From UBA668 sp031366885 (GTDB lineage: Bacteria > Actinomycetota > Acidimicrobiia > Acidimicrobiales > Ilumatobacteraceae), in NCBI GenBank assembly GCA_031366885.1, contig JANLPB010000313.1, positions 1 to 31,088 on the forward strand: a DNA stretch of 31,088 bases, given 5' to 3'. The position numbers were made by a program, and so were the translations under genes. A model generated the notes under the pieces. That model searched no databases. It saw nothing but the letters and a program-made list of their open reading frames with translations, and was not told where the DNA came from. Below are positions 23,974 to 30,171 of the stretch, in pieces (the first letter of the stretch is position 1; every line of letters begins with the position of its first letter).

Positions 23974-24672
23974 TCAGCCCGTGAGGGCCACAGACAGCGC
24001 AACATCCGGGACGTTCGTGCAAATGCCGTCGATGCCCCACTCGATCAGCTCGGCCATGCGCGCAGGATCGTCACATGTCCACGTGTTCACCTGCACGCCG
24101 ACCGCGTGGCAGGCATCGATGGTCTCACGGGTCAGCATCGCCACCCACGGGTGCAGCGCGTGGTGGCCTTTCTTGACCAGGGTGTCGGCAATGCCGTTGG
24201 GCGCCTCCACGCACAGCCACGCCGTTTTGATCTGCGGTGCAATTGCCCGACAACGATCGACGGTCTCCATGCGGAAGCACGAGATCAGCCAGCGGTCGTC
24301 GGCGTCGCGCGCCAACAGGTTCGCCAGCGTCTCGTCGGCGATCATGTCGGTGGGGTCGAAGTCGGGTTCCTTGGGGTCGTTCTTGATTTCGACGTTCACC
24401 CACATGCCCTCGCACGCGTCGAGCGCCTCGCCAAGCGTGAGCACTGATTCCGGCAGATCGGCGTATTTGATGGCCGCGACCAGACGACCGTCGGGCAAAT
24501 GCGGGTTGTGGTGGATGACCAGCACGCCGTCGACCGTACGGCGAACGTCCAGCTCAACGGCATCGCTGCCCATCTCGCCTGCTCGCCGGAAGGCGGCAAG
24601 CGTGTTCTCCGGCTCCGCCCTGCTTGCCCCTCTGTGCGCCATCACTTGCACCGATACACGAGCCTTAGACAT
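23974..24672 (-). CDS. Glycerophosphodiester phosphodiesterase
   Basis: A roughly 232-residue GDPD-family TIM barrel without a signal peptide, so probably cytosolic. It hydrolyses deacylated phospholipids to glycerol-3-phosphate and an alcohol. Motifs are AHRGASRAEPENT (catalytic His and metal Glu), ELDVRRTVDG, VIHHNPHLPDG (second catalytic His; the usual following Asp is Asn here), NVEIKND, and NTWTCDDPARM toward the end. ATG 24672 (MSKARVS) is listed because AAGG lies 4 nt upstream; the ATG at 24681 is an alternative. It is divergent from the whiB leader region. Confidence 0.88.
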   Translation of the reverse strand: MSKARVSVQVMAHRGASRAEPENTLAAFRRAGEMGSDAVELDVRRTVDGVLVIHHNPHLPDGRLVAAIKYADLPESVLTLGEALDACEGMWVNVEIKNDPKEPDFDPTDMIADETLANLLARDADDRWLISCFRMETVDRCRAIAPQIKTAWLCVEAPNGIADTLVKKGHHALHPWVAMLTRETIDACHAVGVQVNTWTCDDPARMAELIEWGIDGICTNVPDVALSVALTG

Positions 24673-24727
24673 ACCTTGCATAGATACCCCCCATCACCAC
24701 GAAGTATGGCCGAAGTCAATTGTCCTC

Positions 24728-24756
24728 TTGCCATGCACGCAATTGTTACCTACCGT
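24728..24756 (+). promoter_or_regulatory. Candidate promoter upstream of the whiB1-like gene
   Basis: TTGCCA at 24728-24733 and TACCGT at 24751-24756 are separated by 17 nt, a standard -35/-10 layout. The predicted start point is about 24763, a few bases before the GTG of the possible leader peptide. Confidence 0.45.
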
Positions 24757-24766
24757 TCCCACGAAC

Positions 24767-24835
24767 GTGAAAACGCTCACAATCCACATCGATCAGTCCG
24801 CCGGGCCGCTGGCGGGCATTGGAGTGAACAAGTGA
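24767..24835 (+). CDS. Possible 22-residue leader peptide (uORF) overlapping the whiB start
   Basis: A short frame beginning with GTG at 24767 encodes VKTLTIHIDQ followed by SAGPLAGIGVNK and stops at TGA 24833-24835. The stop overlaps the whiB GTG (24832-24834) as GTGA, so termination and re-initiation would be coupled. The frame starts only a few bases after the predicted transcription start, so the uORF could be translated from a nearly leaderless end. It has no recognisable attenuation residues. It may be chance. Confidence 0.35.
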   Translation: MKTLTIHIDQSAGPLAGIGVNK

Positions 24836-25131
24836 CCATTCCGGCTTCAAGTCTTGCACTGGCGAATGCTGACTACACGTGGCGACGACTCGCCATCTGC
24901 CGAGACACCGACCCCGACTTGTTCTTCCCCGTCGGCACCACTGGCTACGCCCTGGTGCAGATCGACCGGGCCAAAGAAGTCTGTGGCGAGTGCCCCGTGC
25001 AGAGTGATTGCCTGGAGTACGCGTTGGAAACAAACCAGGATTCGGGCATCTGGGGCGGCACCTCCGAGGAAGAGCGCCGCAACCTGCGCCGCCGCCTCGC
25101 TGGCCGCGAACGCATCCTCGTCGAGCTGTAG
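24832..25131 (+). CDS. whiB1: WhiB family transcriptional regulator, WhiB1-like
   Basis: A 99-residue Fe-S regulator. The four cluster cysteines are Cys23 (AICRDTDPDLFFP), Cys51 and Cys54 (VCGECP) and Cys60. The beta-turn GIWGG is at 72-76, and a basic DNA-binding tail follows (RRNLRRRLAGRER). The text LFFPVGTTGYALVQIDRAKEVC closely resembles mycobacterial WhiB1, which uses an NO-sensitive 4Fe-4S cluster and interacts with SigA. GTG 24832 has GGAG (24821-24824) 7 nt upstream. It converges on pdtaS, as Rv3219 does on Rv3220c in M. tuberculosis, which supports the subtype call. Confidence 0.88.
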   Translation: MTIPASSLALANADYTWRRLAICRDTDPDLFFPVGTTGYALVQIDRAKEVCGECPVQSDCLEYALETNQDSGIWGGTSEEERRNLRRRLAGRERILVEL

Positions 25132-25149
25132 ACCTGCAGACCTGTAGAC
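25126..25149 (+). repeat. Three tandem 8-bp units across the whiB stop codon
   Basis: CTGTAGAC (25126-25133), CTGCAGAC (25134-25141) and CTGTAGAC (25142-25149) are contiguous and differ at one position. The first contains the whiB stop codon. This is probably a slippage product without function. Confidence 0.6.
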
Positions 25150-25156
25150 CCGTTGC

Positions 25157-25171
25157 CCCCGTCAGACGGGG
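25157..25171. terminator. GC dyad between convergent whiB and pdtaS, possible terminator
   Basis: CCCCGTC (25157-25163), A, GACGGGG (25165-25171) is a perfect 7-1-7 inverted repeat; as RNA the closing pairs would open to a 5-nt loop. It spans the pdtaS stop codon and lies where converging transcripts must end. There is no U-tract. Confidence 0.4.
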
Positions 25172-26658
25172 ACGGTGAGATCGACGACGGTGCCGGTGCC
25201 GCGGGGCTGATCGCCGAGCCCGACGCTGGCGAAGTCGTCGGACTGACCGGCGCGCATGGTGATGGTGCCGTCGAGTTCGGTGGTCACCAGCGTGCGCACG
25301 ATCGACAGGCCCAGACCGGTTGCCTTGTTCAGCTCGAAGCCCGGCTCCAGGCTGCGCCCGTCGTTGATCACACGGATGTTCAGCACAGTCTCGTCATTGT
25401 CCAATACGACCACCACGTCGCCACCGGCGCTGCCCTCGGGGAAGCCATGATCAACGGCGTTCTGCAGCAGTTCGGTGAGTACCACTGACAGGGGTGTGGC
25501 GATCGTGCTGGGCAGTCGGCCGCCTTCACCTTGCACCGTGAAGCGCACGGGACGATCGGGCGATTGCAGCCCTTCCTCTGCCAATCGCAGCAGAGGGCGA
25601 ACGATCTCGAGGAAGGCCACGTCGTCGCCCGGCTCGCGCGACAGTGTCTCGTGTACGAGCGCGATGGTGCGGATGCGCCGCACGCTCTCGGCAATCGCGG
25701 CCTTTGCCTCCTCCGAGTTCAGCCGGCGCCCCTGAAGGCGCAGGAGCGACGAGATGGTCTGCAGGTTGTTCTTCACCCGATGATGGATCTCGCGAATGGT
25801 GGCGTCCTTGGACAGCAGCAACTTGTCGCGCTTGCGCACCTCGGTCACGTCGCGCACCAGCAGCAACCCGCCCGTGACGGCGCTGTCGTTGCCTCCCCCG
25901 GTGGCCAGTATCGGCATGCAGCGCACCAGCAGGATCACGTCTGCGGTCTGCTCGAACTCCTCGATCACGGGCAATTTTGTCTCGTAGGCGAGCCGCACCG
26001 GGCTGTCGTTGAAGCCCAGCTCGGCCAACCGCATTCCGACCGCGTTGGCACCGATGCCCACACGGTGCAAGGCGGACACGGCATTGGGAGAGGCGTACCG
26101 AACCCGAGCGTCCTCGTCGAGCGCCATCACACCGTCGCCCACGCGCGGTGCAGCACTGCTATCCGCGACGGGGCCGTGGAAGGGGAACGCACCCTCGGCG
26201 ATCATCGACGCAAACCGCTGGAAGAGCCCGACGTACGTGCGCTCCAGCTCGCCGGGCTGACGGCTGGATCGACTGGACCATTCACGCGTCAACACGGCGA
26301 TGGCATGGTCGCCAAGGCGTACCGGCACGGCCATCATGCGGACCGGTTCGGGTGTGCCCTCGACCATCAGCTCGCCCTCGACGATCTCACCCTCGTCGTA
26401 CGCTTTGGTCAGCAACGGCAGCTCCTGACCAGCCGCCACCGAGCCCACGTAGTCGTAGTGATAAATCGTCTGGCCGGTTGCCGGCCGCACGTGCGCAACG
26501 ACGTACCACTTGCCGTCAGAGCCGGGTACGTAGAGCAGTAGATCGGCGAAGCTGAGGTCGGCCAGGAGGCCCCACTCGCCGATCAGCCGCTGGAGATGAT
26601 CGATTTCATCCCGGTTGAGGTCGGTGTATTGCCGTGTGATCTCGCCAAGAGTGGCCAT
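25162..26658 (-). CDS. pdtaS: PdtaS-like cytosolic sensor histidine kinase (GAF-PAS-HisKA_2)
   Basis: A 498-residue soluble kinase. The N-terminal GAF-like domain begins WGLLADLSFADLLLYV, as in M. tuberculosis PdtaS; a PAS domain follows at about residues 175-275; then the HisKA_2 block REIHHRVKNNLQTISSLLRLQ with phosphoacceptor His near 292; and the ATPase domain with ELLQNAVDHGF (N box) and GLGLSIVRTLV (G box). Family members phosphorylate PdtaR, an ANTAR RNA-binding antiterminator, which is not in this window. ATG 26658 (MATLGEI) matches the family start; the frame extends to a GTG at 26676. It lies 31 nt after the ATPase gene, so it probably ends an operon, and it converges with whiB1-like. 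Confidence 0.9.
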   Translation of the reverse strand: MATLGEITRQYTDLNRDEIDHLQRLIGEWGLLADLSFADLLLYVPGSDGKWYVVAHVRPATGQTIYHYDYVGSVAAGQELPLLTKAYDEGEIVEGELMVEGTPEPVRMMAVPVRLGDHAIAVLTREWSSRSSRQPGELERTYVGLFQRFASMIAEGAFPFHGPVADSSAAPRVGDGVMALDEDARVRYASPNAVSALHRVGIGANAVGMRLAELGFNDSPVRLAYETKLPVIEEFEQTADVILLVRCMPILATGGGNDSAVTGGLLLVRDVTEVRKRDKLLLSKDATIREIHHRVKNNLQTISSLLRLQGRRLNSEEAKAAIAESVRRIRTIALVHETLSREPGDDVAFLEIVRPLLRLAEEGLQSPDRPVRFTVQGEGGRLPSTIATPLSVVLTELLQNAVDHGFPEGSAGGDVVVVLDNDETVLNIRVINDGRSLEPGFELNKATGLGLSIVRTLVTTELDGTITMRAGQSDDFASVGLGDQPRGTGTVVDLTVPV

Positions 26659-26689
26659 GGACATTGAGTGTGCCACGCCAATGGGGGTG

Positions 26690-27883
26690 TCAGCGGTTTC
26701 CGTTGCCCAACAGGTGCTGTCCGATGGCGAGAAGGCCCGCCAGATCGTGCACGTCGGCAGGAAGCGTGGGCACCACCGCTGTCAGCGGCACCACTGCTTC
26801 CAGCTCGCGGCGACGTTCGGCCTCGCGACCGGCAACCACCGAGACGTCGCGGAAGCGAGCGGCAACTTCGGCCAGCACGTGTTGCAGAGCGTCCGCGTCG
26901 CAGCCTGTTTCCGCCGCCAAGTCGGCGAGGAGTGCAGGGTCGTCGACCCCAATAGCAAGTGCCGTGGCGGCCTTGGCTGCCGCCGGCTGGCGCACCGCAG
27001 CGGGCAGAGTTCGATTGAGCACCAGCGCGCCCAAGGGCATGCGGCGATTGCGCAGTTCCTCGGCGAGAAAGCGTGCCTCGCGGGCGGGCGCAGCTTCGAG
27101 CGTGCTGACAACGATGAACGCCGTGCTCTCATCGGTGAGCAGCCGCTCGACCTCCTTGGCCCGCGCAACAAAGCCGGCCTCCATCGTCTGGAACAGGATG
27201 AAGAACTCGGCGATGTCTTGCAGGAATCGCGAACCCAGAATGCGGTCGGCGACTTGATAGAAGGGCTTCGATGCCAGCGTGAACAGGCGCGATCGGTAGG
27301 GAACGGTGAGCCACTTCAACAGCCGGCTGCCGAAGAACTCGCGCATGCGGCCGGGGGCGTCGAGCAGGTCGAGCGCATTGCGCGACGGCGGAGTATCGAT
27401 GACCACGAGGTCGTAGTGGCCCGACGCGTGAAGGTCGTACAGCTGCTCCATCGCGAGGTAGTCGTGACTGTTCACGAAACGACCGGTGATGTTGCGGTAC
27501 AGCGGGTTGGCCAGCACGGTATCGCGCAACGTGGCGTCGGGGGCGTGCCTGCGAATCAGTTCGTCCCACCCGGATTTGGTGTCGAGCATGGCCACCCACA
27601 GCTCGCCACGGCACTCCAACCCGGCGGCCGCGAACGCCTCGGCGGGCACCTTCACCGCTGTGTTGCCCAACGACGTCGTGCCCAGGCCCAACGCAGTCGC
27701 CAATCGCCGGGCGGGGTCGACGGTGAGCACGAGCACTCGACCACCGACAACGGCCGCGGCCTGCGCGCCGAGAGCAGCGGCGATGGTCGTCTTTCCGGTT
27801 CCGCCACTGCCGCAGACGACGATCATCTCCTTCGAGCTGAGCAGTTCGGCCAGCTCACGGTGCGCTTCGCGTGCGCGAGCCAT
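26690..27883 (-). CDS. Get3/ArsA-like ATPase, second of a pair (Rv3680/BagB type)
   Basis: A 397-residue P-loop ATPase. The Walker A VVCGSGGTGKTT (about 22-33) lacks the signature Lys of the deviant KGGxGK motif, having Ser instead. VLVLTVDPARRLATALG and DLVVIDTPPSRNALDLLDAPGRM are switch I and switch II/Walker B-like regions of the ArsA/Get3 family. There is no Get3 CxxC zinc motif. Actinobacteria carry two adjacent such genes (Rv3679-Rv3680), proposed to act together, although their client is not settled. Its ATG overlaps the TGA of the first ATPase by one base (TGATG). It is followed by pdtaS. Confidence 0.87.
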   Translation of the reverse strand: MARAREAHRELAELLSSKEMIVVCGSGGTGKTTIAAALGAQAAAVVGGRVLVLTVDPARRLATALGLGTTSLGNTAVKVPAEAFAAAGLECRGELWVAMLDTKSGWDELIRRHAPDATLRDTVLANPLYRNITGRFVNSHDYLAMEQLYDLHASGHYDLVVIDTPPSRNALDLLDAPGRMREFFGSRLLKWLTVPYRSRLFTLASKPFYQVADRILGSRFLQDIAEFFILFQTMEAGFVARAKEVERLLTDESTAFIVVSTLEAAPAREARFLAEELRNRRMPLGALVLNRTLPAAVRQPAAAKAATALAIGVDDPALLADLAAETGCDADALQHVLAEVAARFRDVSVVAGREAERRRELEAVVPLTAVVPTLPADVHDLAGLLAIGQHLLGNGNR

Positions 27884-28827
27884 CAGCCCAGCTCCTCGTA
27901 CAGCGCATCGGCCAACAGCGACACGACCCGGCGACCGCCTGCACGCGTGAAGAGTTCGGGCACCAGCAGCAACGGCACCTCCGGCGAGACACTGTCGCGC
28001 AAGCGATCGAGGTAGCCCACGGCGCCCTCACGGCGCGCCTGGGCCAGTTCCGCCGCCTGGAAGACTGTCGCCACTTTCGGCCCGATAGCCGCCGCCAGTT
28101 TGTCCTGCGCGGTGGGTGCCATCAGCGCCTTGAACACCTCGCTGTCGGGCCCGGAGAACCATTGCGGCAGCACACGGTTCGCCACGATCGCGGCCACATT
28201 CACGTCCGTCGTCGACTGCACCTTGTCGACCAGCTCGATCGTCTCGGTCACCGGCATCTCCTCGGGCGTGGTGACGACCACCAGCCCAGTGCGCGCGGCG
28301 TCGCCGAGTATCGCCAGCATCCATTCGGTCTGATCGCGCACCATGCCGACTTGCACAAGCTCTCGAATCGCACGCGGTGCGTCGATCTGGGCGACGATGT
28401 GGCCGCTCGCTTCGGCGTCGACGATGACGAGGTCGTAGTGGCGCTCACGAACCTCGTGACACAACTTGCCGATCCCCAAGATCTCCTTGACGCCGGGGGC
28501 CGCGTCGGCAACGAAGTCGAGCGTATGCGCCAATGGGCCGATGCGGCCGACCAACGGGATGCGCACGAACAGCCGCAGGTACTCCTTGAGGGAGTCCTCC
28601 GTATTCATCACCATCGCCCACAGCCCGGGGCGCACCTCGCTGGGTTGAAAGTTCAGCTCGCGCACATCGAACGCTGCTGCCAGCGCGCCCTTGGCATCCA
28701 TCTCGCACACCAACGTGCGCTTCCCCTGCCGCACGGCCAGTTCGGCGAGCGCCGCCGCGACCGACGTCTTTCCGGTGCCACCCTTGCCGCTGACGAACAG
28801 CAGTTGCCGATCCAGCAGGGATGTCAT
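27883..28827 (-). CDS. Get3/ArsA-like ATPase, first of a pair (Rv3679/BagA type)
   Basis: A 314-residue P-loop ATPase. The deviant Walker A SGKGGTGKTSVAAAL (about 13-27) keeps the signature Lys15, which normally reaches across the dimer. CEMDAKGALAAAFD and YDLVIVDAEASGHIVAQID are the next family blocks, and VVTTPEEMPVTETIEL the third. The other ATPase lacks the signature Lys, so a heterodimer with one complete site is plausible, though this is inference. It begins about 30 nt after rmlA on the same strand, and the second ATPase and pdtaS follow. Confidence 0.87.
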   Translation of the reverse strand: MTSLLDRQLLFVSGKGGTGKTSVAAALAELAVRQGKRTLVCEMDAKGALAAAFDVRELNFQPSEVRPGLWAMVMNTEDSLKEYLRLFVRIPLVGRIGPLAHTLDFVADAAPGVKEILGIGKLCHEVRERHYDLVIVDAEASGHIVAQIDAPRAIRELVQVGMVRDQTEWMLAILGDAARTGLVVVTTPEEMPVTETIELVDKVQSTTDVNVAAIVANRVLPQWFSGPDSEVFKALMAPTAQDKLAAAIGPKVATVFQAAELAQARREGAVGYLDRLRDSVSPEVPLLLVPELFTRAGGRRVVSLLADALYEELG

Positions 28828-28857
28828 CTCGGAGCATCATTCATCGCGAGATCATCG

Positions 28858-29736
28858 TCACGCGTGGCGACCCTCGGCGGCCAGTCGAAGGAGATATTGC
28901 CCGTAAGGATTCTTGCTCATCGGTTCCGCGTTCGAGCGCAGTTGGGCGGCGTCGATCCAGCCGGCGGCGAAGCTGATCTCGTCGGGTGAGGCCACCTGCA
29001 GGCCCTGCCGTTTTTCGAGCGTGGCCACGAAGTGCGAGGCCTCGAGGAGGGACTCGTAGGTGCCGGTGTCCAGCCACGCGTAGCCGCGGCCGAGCAGCTC
29101 CATGTGCAGTTGGCCGCGGCGGAGGTACTCGGCGTTGATGTCGGTGATCTCGTATTCGCCGCGCGGCGACGGTGCCAAATTGGCGGCGATGTCGACGACC
29201 TGCTCGTCGTAGAAGTACAGCCCGGTGACGGCGTAGTTGCTGCGCGGTTCCGTCGGCTTTTCTTCGATGCTCAGTACCTTTCCCGCGGCATCGACTTCGG
29301 CGACGCCGTAGCGCTCGGGGTCGTGCACGCGATAGCCAAAGACGGTGGCACCGACCTCACGGTCGCGTGCAGATTGCATCAGCTCGACGAGGCCGTGGCC
29401 GAAGAAGATGTTGTCGCCCAGCACCAGTGCGCTGCGCTGGCCGGCGACGAAATCGGCGCCGATCACGAATGCCTGCGCCAATCCGTTGGGTGTCTCCTGC
29501 ACGGCGTACTGCAGGTTGAGGCCCCACTGGCTGCCATCAGCCAGCAGTGTCTTGAAGCCCTGCTGTTCGTGCGGCGTGGTGATGATCAACACGTCGCGGA
29601 TGCCCGCCAGCATCAGCGCGCTGAGGGGGTAATAGATCATTGGCTTGTCGTACACCGGCAGCAGCTGCTTGCTGACGCCACGCGTAATCGGCCACAGACG
29701 ACTGCCGGTACCGCCGGCGAGGATGATGCCCTTCAC
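28858..29736 (-). CDS. rmlA: Glucose-1-phosphate thymidylyltransferase
   Basis: A 292-residue enzyme making dTDP-glucose from glucose-1-phosphate and dTTP, the first step of dTDP-rhamnose synthesis for cell-wall or surface polysaccharide. The nucleotidyltransferase motif ILAGGTGSRLWPITRGVSKQLLPVYDKPM is at the N-terminus (given here only as LAGGTGSRLWP and KQLLPVYDKPM). LVLGDNIFFGHG, SIEEKPTEPRSNYAVTGLYF and WLDTGTYESLLEA are complete. The start is GTG 29736, with GAGG (29747-29744) 7 nt upstream in a duplicated 17-bp unit. Other rml genes are not in the window. Confidence 0.95.
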   Translation of the reverse strand: MKGIILAGGTGSRLWPITRGVSKQLLPVYDKPMIYYPLSALMLAGIRDVLIITTPHEQQGFKTLLADGSQWGLNLQYAVQETPNGLAQAFVIGADFVAGQRSALVLGDNIFFGHGLVELMQSARDREVGATVFGYRVHDPERYGVAEVDAAGKVLSIEEKPTEPRSNYAVTGLYFYDEQVVDIAANLAPSPRGEYEITDINAEYLRRGQLHMELLGRGYAWLDTGTYESLLEASHFVATLEKRQGLQVASPDEISFAAGWIDAAQLRSNAEPMSKNPYGQYLLRLAAEGRHA

Positions 29737-29770
29737 TGCACGACCTCGTTCATTGCACGACCTCGTTCAT
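29737..29770 (-). repeat. 17-bp perfect tandem duplication carrying ribosome-binding site and start-like ATG before rmlA
   Basis: Two identical 17-bp units, 29737-29753 and 29754-29770, abut the rmlA GTG. On the minus strand each unit reads ATGAACGAGGTCGTGCA: an ATG, a GAGG Shine-Dalgarno and a spacer. Each ATG opens a six-codon frame (MNEVVQ, then TGA). The first (29770-29750) ends in ATGA overlapping the second ATG, and the second (29753-29733) ends in GTGA overlapping the rmlA start. The rmlA Shine-Dalgarno is therefore duplicated, and two mini-cistrons precede the gene. Confidence 0.85.
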
Positions 29771-29785
29771 TCCGCCGCGCGCCGC

Positions 29786-30019
29786 TCAGCCGCCGAAGCC
29801 GATGCGGCGCTCGCCCTCGGCGGCACCCAGCTCGACGAAGGCGATCTTGGCGGCAGCGACCCCGACGTCGCGGCCCTTCTTGTCAGTGAGCCACAACACG
29901 TCGACTGCGCCGGTGAGCGCGGCGTCGATCTTCGCCTTGAGTTCGGCGCGATCGAGATCGTCGGCGACCTCGAGGCTGATCTCACGGGCAGTTTGAGTGA
30001 CGCTGATGCGTACGTCCAC
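29786..30019 (-). CDS. DUF3107 family protein
   Basis: A 77-residue actinobacterial conserved protein. The text VDVRISVTQTAREISLEV, then VLWLTDKKGRDVGVAAAKIAFVELGAAEGERRIGFG is the DUF3107 pattern (shown in part). It is cytosolic, a small alpha/beta fold, function unknown. GTG 30019 is set by AAAGGA lying 7 nt upstream and by the family length of about 75 residues; the frame stays open much further upstream without similarity. It is first in the co-directional run DUF3107-rmlA-ATPase-ATPase-pdtaS, with 15 nt to the rmlA repeat, and divergent from the GlxA-type gene. Confidence 0.85.
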   Translation of the reverse strand: MDVRISVTQTAREISLEVADDLDRAELKAKIDAALTGAVDVLWLTDKKGRDVGVAAAKIAFVELGAAEGERRIGFGG

Positions 30020-30171
30020 GACGTTCCTTTCGAGGGCCGAACCATTGCCGTTCGGGTTCAGTGGTGCGCCATCGTACCTGTCCACGACGGACGACCCGTT
30101 TTCGGGTCGTGGCTGAATTGGTGGGGAACGTGTCATTGACGCCATGATCTCGTCGAGTGCAAGCTGTCGAC
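30020..30171. other. Divergent intergenic region between DUF3107 and the GlxA-type gene
   Basis: This 152-nt region is the longest gap without a gene. It holds the DUF3107 Shine-Dalgarno on the minus strand (30027-30032) and must hold promoters for both genes. I see no strong -10/-35 pair, palindrome or riboswitch-like structure. Confidence 0.5.

Noticed and set aside
25126..25149. Tandem 8-bp repeats as a CRISPR or regulatory array
   Set aside because: Only three units with no spacers, lying at a stop codon; best explained by replication slippage.
26615..28015. Plus-strand open frame opposite the Get3-like ATPases
   Set aside because: Antisense shadow of two well-supported genes.
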